Assembly: GCA_023132995.1 (NCBI GenBank)
Contig: JAGLXI010000143.1
Coordinates: forward strand, 1-20,319
Reading direction: 5' to 3'
Origin: Candidatus Zixiibacteriota bacterium
GTDB taxonomy: Bacteria > Zixibacteria > MSB-5A5 > GN15 > FEB-12
DNA length: 20,319 nt
The notes under the pieces are model-generated. The model saw only the letters and a list, made by a program, of their open reading frames with translations, was not told the DNA's origin and ran no database searches. Positions 13,409 through 20,319 of the stretch are shown here, in pieces. The translations under genes and the position numbers were made by a program. Positions within the stretch are counted from its first letter, which is position 1. Each line of letters opens with the position of its first letter.

Positions 13409-16213
13409 ATGGTGCGTAGCGGAAAGACTCTCATACGACCGATGAGGATACTTGTCGCCGCCGTACTGATGATGGTGCTGGTCGCTCCGGCTGCCCTGGC
13501 GCAGTACTATTTCGGCAAGAATAAGGTCCAGTACACGAGCTTCGACTGGCAGGTGATGACCACCGATCATTTTCGTATCTATTTTTACACCGAGGAGGCG
13601 CAGCTTGCCCGCATAGCCGCGAGGCTGGCTGAGACCTCCTACCGCGTTCTGGCCGAGAGATTCAACCACGAGGTGGGCAAGAAGATACCGCTTATCATAT
13701 ACTCGTCGCCGAACTACTTCTCGCAGACCAATGTATTGTCGGGTTTGCTGCCGGAATCGGTGGGCGGGTTCACGGAGTTCATGAAAGGGCGGGTGGTGGT
13801 GCCGTTCAATGGCCGTCACGCCGACTTCGCGCATGTTATCCGGCATGAACTTGTTCACGTTTTCATGCTTTCACGGCTGGACGAACAGTTAAGTCGTCGC
13901 CGTCGTGCCCGGTTCGTTCTTCCGCCCCTGTGGTTTACAGAAGGGCTGGCCGAGTTCTGGTCCAAGAACTGGGACTCCAATGCCGACATGGTAGTGAAGG
14001 ATATGATACTTACCAACAAACTGCCCTCGATTCCCAACATGTATCGGGTGCGGGGCACATACTACATGTATAAATTGGGTGAGTCGATTCTGCATTTTGT
14101 CGATTCCACTTACGGTCCCGACAAGTTTGATCACCTTTTCGGGAACTGGCACAAGGGTCGTGATTTCGATGCGGTTGTTGAGGCTACAATCGGCGATGAC
14201 CTGAAAGAATTGTCCAGGAAGTGGGAATACTGGCTCAAGAAAAAGTACTATCCGCAAATCGCCCGGCTCGACCTTCCTAAGATGGAGTCCCGCCGCCTTA
14301 CGACGGACGGTTTTTCCGAGAAAGGCGTTCCCATACGGTGGGACAACGGCAACGGCCCCTGCGACTGGATCGTCTACAAGGGGCACAGCATGGGGTACGC
14401 CGGCATCTATATGAAGCCGATGGTCGAAGGCAACAAGAATGTGCGTACTCTCCTTAAGGGAGAGCGGTCGGCGGCATATGAGTCGCTGCACCTGTTGCGA
14501 TCCGGCATAGACGCCAACGACTCCGGCTTGGTTGTCTTCTCTTCCAAGTCGAAGGAGACGGATGTCCTTTACATCTATGATCTGAACGAGGGCCATGTTA
14601 CCGGGAGGTTTGAGTTTGACGATCTCGTCGAGGCGCGTTCGCCGAGGCTATCACCTGACGGGCGAGAGGTTGTCTTCTCAGGGGTAAGAAAAGACGGGTT
14701 TACTGATCTCTATCTCCTCGACCTGGCCGGCGGCGATTACGAAGCGGTTACCGATGACATGTATTACGACGCTGACCCGACATTCACGCCGGACGGCCGC
14801 AGTCTTGTCTATGCATCCGACCGGTGTGCCGCCGGCGCCGATGGGGCGCTCAACCTGTACGAGATTGACCTCGTGACGCGCAGGATTGTGCAGCTTACGC
14901 GCGGCGCCTATCACGACCAGACGCCCGAATGCGGCCCGAGCGGGATCTATTTCTCCTCCAACAGGGGGGGTACCTACAATCTCTTCCTGAGGGATGACGA
15001 CGGTGAACTGACCCGGCAGTCGGCGTATATCACCGGCGCCTTTGATCCGCGCCTTGCTCCCGGTGGTGACAGGTTGGTCTACACGGGGTATCAGGACATG
15101 GGATACCAGGTCTACGAGATGGACATACCGACGACACCGGAGGCGGTGGCCCAGCCCGGCGTTGCCTTTCAGAAACCCTGGGAACCAGTGCAGATCGACC
15201 GCGAATACAGTCGCTCCGCGGTCAAATACGATACCGACTACTCCTTTGACATAGCCCAGTCGGCGGTGGGTTATGACCCCGTCTACGGTTCTCTGGGAGG
15301 GTTTCAGGCGGCGGCGTCCGACGTTCTTGGCAACCACGCCTACTACTTCCTGCTGACCAACACCGCCAGGACAAGGGACGAGTTCCTTGAATCGTTCAAT
15401 GTCGGAATAACATACATGAACAGGGAAAGAAGGCTGAACTGGGGCGTTGGTCTGTTCCATCTGTTCGATGAATACTATAACGATTTTGATATGTACTACT
15501 TCGAGCGTCAGGTTGGAGCCGTTTCGCTTCTGAGCTACCCTCTATCCAAGTTCCAGCGGCTCGATTTCACCACCCTGGCCAGGTATTCCAACCGCGAGAG
15601 TAGGTTCGACATAAACAACCGCGAGGTATTCCTCGTGGGCAATTATGTCAGTTTCGTCTATGACAATTCGCTGTGGGACATATCAGGCCCGATAGAAGGC
15701 CGCCGGTATCGCGTTGCGATCGGGCTGACCTCATCGCTCAACGATATGGCGACATTCAACCGCACGGCGTTAGCCGACTTTCGACACTATTTCAGATTAG
15801 GGAAGTATTCGGCCTTTGCCAATCGGCTGTTCGGTTTTACCTCGAGCGGTCGGGAACCGCAGCGGATTTACCTCGGAGGGAGTTGGTCATTTCGTGGTTA
15901 CGCCCGCCGTGCGTTCTACAATCGCAACATTCTGTTTGCCTCGACGGAACTGCGCTTTCCCCTGATCGATCTGCTGGCGGTAGGTTTTCCGTTCGGAGGT
16001 TTCGATTTTCGCGGCATCCGGGGAGCGCTCTTCTTCGATACCGGGTCGGCCTGGGACGACCGGTTCGACGACTTTGTTGGCTCATTTGGCGGTGGTTTTA
16101 GAGTGGCGCTTGGATACGTCGTCCAACTGCGGTTCGACTTCACTCGCACAACCGACTTTGAGACCATCAGTCCCAACACCGACTTTGACTTCTTCTTTGG
16201 CTGGAACTTCTGA
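13409..16213 (+). CDS. Chimeric envelope protein: gluzincin metallopeptidase, TolB-like propeller, Omp85-like barrel
   Basis: A 934-residue protein with three recognisable parts after a signal peptide (LVAAVLMMVLVAPAALAQ, cleaved near residue 31). Residues 40-300 resemble peptidase-MA-type metallopeptidases: zinc motif HELVH (146-150), third ligand Glu178 in WFTEGLAEFW, and the introduction MTTDHFRIYFYTEEA. Residues of about 400-575 hold PD40/TolB-type propeller blades: PRLSPDGREVVFSG, PTFTPDGRSLVYASDR and IYFSSNRGGTYNLFL. Residues of about 620-934 form a beta-barrel of the Omp85/surface-antigen type, with FRGYARR (828-834), LRFPL, GALFFDTGSAWDD and a final Phe. It is predicted to sit in the outer membrane with the peptidase and propeller in the periplasm. 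The zinc-site residues are intact, so proteolysis is plausible but unproven. An alternative ATG at 13442 lies directly before the signal peptide. The next gene starts 2 nt after the stop. Confidence 0.9.
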   Translation: MVRSGKTLIRPMRILVAAVLMMVLVAPAALAQYYFGKNKVQYTSFDWQVMTTDHFRIYFYTEEAQLARIAARLAETSYRVLAERFNHEVGKKIPLIIYSSPNYFSQTNVLSGLLPESVGGFTEFMKGRVVVPFNGRHADFAHVIRHELVHVFMLSRLDEQLSRRRRARFVLPPLWFTEGLAEFWSKNWDSNADMVVKDMILTNKLPSIPNMYRVRGTYYMYKLGESILHFVDSTYGPDKFDHLFGNWHKGRDFDAVVEATIGDDLKELSRKWEYWLKKKYYPQIARLDLPKMESRRLTTDGFSEKGVPIRWDNGNGPCDWIVYKGHSMGYAGIYMKPMVEGNKNVRTLLKGERSAAYESLHLLRSGIDANDSGLVVFSSKSKETDVLYIYDLNEGHVTGRFEFDDLVEARSPRLSPDGREVVFSGVRKDGFTDLYLLDLAGGDYEAVTDDMYYDADPTFTPDGRSLVYASDRCAAGADGALNLYEIDLVTRRIVQLTRGAYHDQTPECGPSGIYFSSNRGGTYNLFLRDDDGELTRQSAYITGAFDPRLAPGGDRLVYTGYQDMGYQVYEMDIPTTPEAVAQPGVAFQKPWEPVQIDREYSRSAVKYDTDYSFDIAQSAVGYDPVYGSLGGFQAAASDVLGNHAYYFLLTNTARTRDEFLESFNVGITYMNRERRLNWGVGLFHLFDEYYNDFDMYYFERQVGAVSLLSYPLSKFQRLDFTTLARYSNRESRFDINNREVFLVGNYVSFVYDNSLWDISGPIEGRRYRVAIGLTSSLNDMATFNRTALADFRHYFRLGKYSAFANRLFGFTSSGREPQRIYLGGSWSFRGYARRAFYNRNILFASTELRFPLIDLLAVGFPFGGFDFRGIRGALFFDTGSAWDDRFDDFVGSFGGGFRVALGYVVQLRFDFTRTTDFETISPNTDFDFFFGWNF

Positions 16214-16215
16214 AT

Positions 16216-17400
16216 ATGAACCGATACCGGGTCATCCTCGTTTGTATCCTGCTGCTGGCTGTCTCCGGCTGCGGGCGACGGTATCGGTTGACGCCCGAAC
16301 AGATGGCTGAGCCTTCCGCCTGGCCCTTCTACCGGGGAGGTATAGCGGCGCTGGGTTCTCTCGAAAAGGGGGATTTCGCCGGCCGCCTGGACGTTGTCTG
16401 GGAGCAGCGGTCAGGCGATAAGCCGGCCGGTCCTCTGGCTTTGCACTACGGGGTGCTGGTCTATCCCGGCTCGACCAACAAGATCAAGTTCTATGATGAG
16501 AATGACGGGTCCTATCGCGGACGCTGGCGTGCCAGGAGTCCCGCCCAGACGGGTCTGGCTATGCAGGATTCCCTCGCGTTCTTCTGTACGGCCCCGGTAA
16601 AAGACAGGCTCTTTTGTGTGGATCTCCGTCGGCGGGCTTCGGTCTGGGATCGTCCTGTAAAGGATGCTACGGCGGGGACGATAATAGTAAATAACCGGCT
16701 GATTGTCGGCTCCGCAGCAGGTGTCCTGTCCGCCTTTGACGTAACCGACGGCCGCCTTCTCTGGAGCCTGGAGACCTCCGGCAGGTTTACGGCGCCTCCG
16801 AGTTTCGGTGCGGGCAAGCTGTTTCAGGGCGGCGACAACGGCGTCCTTTACGGCGTGTCGCCCGACGACGGCAGCGAGTTCTACCGCGTGGAACTGGGAG
16901 GACCGCTGGTAGGGGCCGCGGCCGTTTCAGATCGGGTCTACGTGGCGGACATGGCGGGCACGGTCTATGCAATCGAACCGAAGGACGGCCACGTCGTCTG
17001 GCAGACCAGGTTGGACGGAAACGTCTGGACATCCCCGGCGGTCTCGGGAGACCTGGTGTTTGTCGGTCACAGTGGCGGGGAGGTGGTCGCGCTGAACGCG
17101 GTCACAGGGAGACCGGCATGGCGCTTTCGCACTGAAGAGGTTGTGCGCGCCTCGGTTACCGTCGTCGGTCGCTTCGTGGTTGTCGGTACTATGGGCGGGA
17201 AGCTGTTCAGTCTCAACGCTTCTTCCGGAGCCCTGGTCGATCAACGGCAGCTTCGGGGCGCCATTGTCCAGGCGCCGGTGACGGACGGAGAACGAGTTTA
17301 CGTCGCCACACAGAAGGGAAGGATCGTCTGTTTTGGAAACTCACCACAAGGACTCGGTCACGAGGATCAGCGAAAGCATTCTGCTGACGGACCTCAATGA
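16216..17400 (+). CDS. PQQ-like beta-propeller lipoprotein (BamB-like)
   Basis: A 394-residue lipoprotein with lipobox AVSGC (Cys19, Gly at +2), then a propeller of PQQ-type blades: FDVTDGRLLWSLETSG, VSPDDGSEFYRVELGG, IEPKDGHVVWQTRLDGNVWT, LNAVTGRPAWRFRTEEVVRA and LNASSGALVDQRQL. Each pairs a strand such as VYVADMAGTVYAI with a Trp/Tyr-containing turn. The architecture matches BamB, the outer-membrane assembly lipoprotein that docks onto BamA. The stronger support here is the neighbour 2 nt upstream, which carries an Omp85-like barrel. A role as its accessory is inference; quinone-dependent dehydrogenase activity is unlikely given the small size and absent enzyme core. The tail after IVCFGN runs out of blade sequence into the overlap with the next gene (68 nt). 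Confidence 0.88.
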   Translation: MNRYRVILVCILLLAVSGCGRRYRLTPEQMAEPSAWPFYRGGIAALGSLEKGDFAGRLDVVWEQRSGDKPAGPLALHYGVLVYPGSTNKIKFYDENDGSYRGRWRARSPAQTGLAMQDSLAFFCTAPVKDRLFCVDLRRRASVWDRPVKDATAGTIIVNNRLIVGSAAGVLSAFDVTDGRLLWSLETSGRFTAPPSFGAGKLFQGGDNGVLYGVSPDDGSEFYRVELGGPLVGAAAVSDRVYVADMAGTVYAIEPKDGHVVWQTRLDGNVWTSPAVSGDLVFVGHSGGEVVALNAVTGRPAWRFRTEEVVRASVTVVGRFVVVGTMGGKLFSLNASSGALVDQRQLRGAIVQAPVTDGERVYVATQKGRIVCFGNSPQGLGHEDQRKHSADGPQ

Positions 17401-19561
17401 ACTCGCGCACACTCTCGAACGCGAACTGGCGATGGCGGCCAGAAAGGTGTCTATTTACGGACCCGGCCATCCCATGGCGCAGAAGGCGCTCGCGAAACCA
17501 TTCCTGATTCTCGATCGGATTTTCAGGTTCAAGCAGTCTGTCAACGTCAACATTCGCAAGGGGGATCTCCATATCCTCAATATCCGCCTTAAAGAGAGCG
17601 TGTTCAACAGGGAGATCGTCCGTCTGATGCAGACTCTGGATGTTGACGCTCTCCTGTTTCGGCGGGGACTGTCTATGAGCGAGTTCGGCCTGTTCGTCGA
17701 TCGCTTTGTCACGCGGGTGGACCTCTCGCAGCCGGGCAATCAGCTCAGTCACTACCTTCGCGAGGCGGGGATCGATACTGTTGAGGTCAACTCGGAACGC
17801 GCGTTCCGGATGTTCGAGACGAAGAAACAGTATCGCGGCGACGTGGACGGTGACTTCTCGATCAAAGCCTTCGTTCTCCAGCAGTTGGGCGATGACCTTT
17901 CCTGGCTGGCGGCGCTTGATCAATCGGGAGGGGAGGGTCTCGAAGAACGCGGGATTGATTTCAACCACGAGATAGTCCATTACGTGCTGCCGGAGAAAGT
18001 AGCGTCGATCCCCAGTTCAGATTTCCGCTCCAGGCTTCTGGAACTGGCCGCGCTCGAAGAGGCGGATGCGGATCAGCGGGAATCCGGGAAGGCCTCAGCC
18101 GCGTACCGGGCCGTCTACAGGCTGACCGCATATCACGCCGAGCGAAACAGTATCGTAGCCGATCTGCGTGACCTCCCCGGTCAGGATGATGCGGCGTTTG
18201 CCACTGCTGCTTCGGACACTACCGCCGCGGGGGCTATCAGGCTCGAAGTGGGCGATCACGTCGAGTCCCTGCTCCAACAGATGCTGACACCGGGAGGCGG
18301 TAGTCACGACGTTGACGAATTCGGCAGCGCCTTTCTGCGTTTGCTCAAGACCGGGCAGAGCGCAAGAGCCGTCGATATTCTACCGAGGCTGATAGACCAT
18401 CTCGAGGCGATCCAGCCCGACATCCGACAGAAAGCGCTCGAATTGTCCCTCCGCTGCATCGAGCGGTTGGAGCTGGACACCGACGGCAGCGTTTTCGAGA
18501 AGGCGCTGGGGCATGTCATCGACCGGCTGCAACAGAAGAAGGAAACCTTCGAGTACTCCGAGTTGATCTGGCATCTGCTTCAGAAAAGTATGCGTTTCGA
18601 CCGGTTCGATCTTATGGCTCGGCTGACGCGGAGCATGGCCGAGAGGCGCCGGGTTGTTGATTCGGTCACTATCTATGATTCAATGGCGGTCAAGCAGGCC
18701 TTCACCAATGTCAACCGCGTCGAGATAATCGACCGGCTGGTCGAAGCAATGATATCCGCCGACTACCGCAGTTCGGGATACCTGCGTGAGATACTGATCT
18801 CCATCGGATCCGAGGAGGTAGCCGTGGCGCTGTCCGAAATCATCTCTCACCCCAGGCGGCAGGTTCGGCAACAGGCCCTCAAGGTCCTGGCGGAGTTGGG
18901 AAAGGCCTCGTTGAAAGTGTTCGCCGGTATCCTTGCCGACGACGGCATGTTCATACGTGAGCCTGACCGCCACGAACTGCCGGACGCCATGTGGTATGTC
19001 GTGCGCAATACGGTCTTCGTTCTCGGCTCGCTGAAAGACCCCGAGGGTGTCGCCTCCCTGCGGTTGCGCATCAGTGACGGTGACGTCAGGGTCAGGCGAG
19101 AGATCATATGTGCTCTTGAGAAAATCGGCGGCGAAGACGCGTGCGACCTGCTGATAGTCATGGCCGACGACGGCGACCGTGAGATTCAGGAGAGCGCCGT
19201 TATCGCAGCCGGCCTGATAGGCACACCGGAACAGGTGCCGCTGTTCATTGACGTCGCTCGACGCAACCCGTCCCTTTCCGTTCGTGTGGTGGGCGCTCTG
19301 GGCAGCTTAGGCGGGGACGAGTCGCGGAACTATCTATCAGAACTGCTGAGTGACAGTCAGGCGCTTTCCACCCTGGCTGCCGGCCGCGTTTCCAAGGACG
19401 ACCTGAGATTGGCGGTAATCAAGGCGCTGGGCATTATCGGTGACTGCGATTCCATCGAGAAAATCAAGGAGTACCAGGACAAACTGTCTACCGCGCAGAA
19501 GGTTCTGTTCAGGAACTCGCCGGTGAGCAAGGCCATATCGGAAATCCTCTCGCGTCGCTAA
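17333..19561 (+). CDS. HEAT-repeat protein with an N-terminal domain known from signalling proteins
   Basis: A 742-residue protein without a signal peptide, probably cytoplasmic. The TTG start is supported by AAGGGAAGGA (17314-17323), 9 nt upstream. It lies inside the preceding gene, so the two are likely coupled. Residues of about 25-130 (KVSIYGPGHPMAQKAL, LHILNIRL, LDVDALLFRRGLSMSEF) resemble an unnamed domain I know from N-termini of HD-GYP and other HEAT-like signalling proteins, with its conserved Y-x-x-GHP motif. Helical segments fill about 300-480. Residues 490-735 are clear HEAT repeats: HPRRQVRQQALKVLAELG, DGDVRVRREIICALEKIGGE, DREIQESAVIAAGLIG and LSVRVVGALGSLGGDES. HEAT solenoids bind partner proteins; no enzyme motif is seen. 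A scaffold or regulatory role for the upstream envelope genes is inference. Its stop is 4 nt from the end of the convergent methyltransferase gene. Confidence 0.88.
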   Translation: METHHKDSVTRISESILLTDLNELAHTLERELAMAARKVSIYGPGHPMAQKALAKPFLILDRIFRFKQSVNVNIRKGDLHILNIRLKESVFNREIVRLMQTLDVDALLFRRGLSMSEFGLFVDRFVTRVDLSQPGNQLSHYLREAGIDTVEVNSERAFRMFETKKQYRGDVDGDFSIKAFVLQQLGDDLSWLAALDQSGGEGLEERGIDFNHEIVHYVLPEKVASIPSSDFRSRLLELAALEEADADQRESGKASAAYRAVYRLTAYHAERNSIVADLRDLPGQDDAAFATAASDTTAAGAIRLEVGDHVESLLQQMLTPGGGSHDVDEFGSAFLRLLKTGQSARAVDILPRLIDHLEAIQPDIRQKALELSLRCIERLELDTDGSVFEKALGHVIDRLQQKKETFEYSELIWHLLQKSMRFDRFDLMARLTRSMAERRRVVDSVTIYDSMAVKQAFTNVNRVEIIDRLVEAMISADYRSSGYLREILISIGSEEVAVALSEIISHPRRQVRQQALKVLAELGKASLKVFAGILADDGMFIREPDRHELPDAMWYVVRNTVFVLGSLKDPEGVASLRLRISDGDVRVRREIICALEKIGGEDACDLLIVMADDGDREIQESAVIAAGLIGTPEQVPLFIDVARRNPSLSVRVVGALGSLGGDESRNYLSELLSDSQALSTLAAGRVSKDDLRLAVIKALGIIGDCDSIEKIKEYQDKLSTAQKVLFRNSPVSKAISEILSRR

Positions 19562-19565
19562 GAGC

Positions 19566-20243
19566 CTATTCGCGCACCCGCATTTCACAGAACAGGCTGG
19601 AGCCGTCCACCTCCACAATCCGTGAGTCAACGTTCAGTCCGGCTGTCAAAGCTACGAACTCCCCGGCCGCGACGGTCATCGCACGAAACCCATCCTTACA
19701 GACAATGACGCCATCGCCGGTGGCATTGTCGTCGATCTCACCCAGCAACCCGGCCTCAGCCTGACGACGGAACCAGTCGAGCCGTTCAGTCCAGAAGGCA
19801 TCCGAATAGGTCGACAATAGTACCAGCCCACTTGGTCGCGCGATACGCACGCTCTCGGCAACCAACCGGGTGTGCTCGACCTTGAAAGCGGAGATGCCGT
19901 TTTGAATGCATACGACGGTATCGAAGGAGCCATCCTGAAAGCCGGTCGAGACGGCGTCCATCTGAAGCAAGTGACAGTCAGCCGACTTACTAAGAAACTC
20001 CCGCGCCATCCTCAGGCTCGAAAAAGAAGTGTCGATCCCGACCACAAGCCGACCTGCGGCCGAAAGCTCTTTTATTACTCTTCCGTAACCGCAGCCAAGC
20101 TCCAGAACACTGTCCGTCGGCCCGATTAAATCGGCCACGTGTGCTATTTCCGCAGCCAGATACTGTCTCACTCTTGGCGGGGCTATCTCGTAGCACCGGC
20201 GAAGTTTCTCGGCCGCCAGCTTCTCGGAGTAGTAGCCGCTCAT
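19566..20243 (-). CDS. Class I SAM-dependent methyltransferase
   Basis: A 225-residue cytoplasmic methyltransferase with a Rossmann-type fold. SAM motif I VLELGCGYGRV is followed by the motif II acidic end VVGIDTS. Then come LQMDAVSTGFQDGSFDTVVC (motif III/IV region) and a post-core region ending SLFCEMRVRE. The substrate (small molecule, protein or lipid) cannot be told. I chose the ATG at 20243, with AAGG about 9 nt upstream. A TTG at 20273 would add ten residues but lies inside a 13-bp palindrome and has no ribosome site. The gene runs toward the HEAT-repeat gene with a 4-nt gap, so their transcripts converge. Confidence 0.88.
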   Translation of the reverse strand: MSGYYSEKLAAEKLRRCYEIAPPRVRQYLAAEIAHVADLIGPTDSVLELGCGYGRVIKELSAAGRLVVGIDTSFSSLRMAREFLSKSADCHLLQMDAVSTGFQDGSFDTVVCIQNGISAFKVEHTRLVAESVRIARPSGLVLLSTYSDAFWTERLDWFRRQAEAGLLGEIDDNATGDGVIVCKDGFRAMTVAAGEFVALTAGLNVDSRIVEVDGSSLFCEMRVRE

Positions 20244-20268
20244 AACCGATTGCCTTGAGTCATCACGG

Positions 20269-20281
20269 GACAATGATTGTC
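20269..20281. promoter_or_regulatory. Perfect 13-bp palindrome upstream of the methyltransferase gene
   Basis: GACAAT-g-ATTGTC reads the same on both strands. It lies 26-38 nt upstream of the chosen methyltransferase ATG and overlaps a weak -10-like AATCAT on the minus strand. It could be an operator; no second copy is visible in the window. Confidence 0.35.
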
Positions 20282-20319
20282 GGTCACTCTGTGTAGCGCA
20301 ACTACTCTTTTCGGCCCGG

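Noticed and set aside
13384..13465. Cobalamin-riboswitch-like words (GGGAAGCCGGGTGCAAA and GAGGATACTTGTC) before and at the start of the chimera gene.
   Set aside because: The two words are only about 45 nt apart, the intervening conserved boxes of the riboswitch are missing, and the second lies in the signal-peptide coding region.
14678..15460. Long minus-strand open frame opposite the chimera gene (also 13889-14596 and 17213-17980).
   Set aside because: These are shadow frames of GC-rich coding sequence. They show no domain motifs, ribosome sites or membrane/signal features, while the plus-strand proteins are clear.
20244..20273. TTG start at 20273 for the methyltransferase.
   Set aside because: No ribosome site precedes it, it lies in a palindrome, and the ATG at 20243 has AAGG at a normal distance.
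1..20319. tRNA, rRNA or CRISPR features.
   Set aside because: No cloverleaf-like sequences, rRNA segments or regularly spaced direct repeats were found on either strand.

Overview
The window looks like chromosomal DNA of a Gram-negative bacterium. The evidence is a heptosyltransferase/heptose phosphatase, an Omp85-type C-terminal barrel, a small outer-membrane barrel and two lipoproteins with clear lipoboxes. The mix of a PEGA/DUF5683-like membrane protein, FnIII lipoprotein, peptidase-MA/TolB/BamA-like chimera and AmrS-type radical SAM enzyme resembles uncultured FCB-superphylum lineages such as Zixibacteria. That placement is inference. There is no rRNA, tRNA or CRISPR array.

Layout. (1) 1-910: a polyprenyl-phosphate sugar-1-phosphate transferase of envelope polysaccharide synthesis, with a strong intrinsic terminator. 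(2) 994-4133: a co-directional set of a PEGA-domain protein broken by one frameshift, an FnIII-repeat lipoprotein and a multi-pass membrane protein. (3) 4430-5860: an orphan NtrC-type sigma-54 response regulator. A 232-bp internally deleted IS630-like element (MITE) sits exactly at its stop codon. (4) 6172-7287: an SbcD/Mre11-like nuclease with no SbcC beside it. (5) 7395-7472: a REP-like palindromic repeat between convergent genes. (6) 7546-8937, minus strand: a sodium:neurotransmitter-symporter family transporter with a structured 5' leader, divergent from a small outer-membrane barrel gene at 9209. (7) 9916-19561: a long, tightly packed plus-strand run: uppP, a GT9-GmhB fusion, AmrS, the metallopeptidase-propeller-barrel chimera, a PQQ-propeller lipoprotein and a HEAT-repeat protein. 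(8) 19566-20243, minus strand: a SAM-dependent methyltransferase converging on that run.

The main theme is envelope biogenesis. UppP recycles the undecaprenyl carrier, the sugar transferase loads it, and the fused GT9/GmhB polypeptide links heptose precursor formation with heptose transfer. The chimera, the BamB-like lipoprotein and the HEAT protein are nearly contiguous (2-nt gap, then a 68-nt overlap). They are the best candidate here for an undescribed envelope-assembly or proteolysis module.

The most useful second looks are that three-gene module, the GT9-GmhB fusion, the IS630-derived MITE with its 58-residue N/C-terminal transposase fusion, the PEGA-gene frameshift, and the structured leader of the symporter gene.
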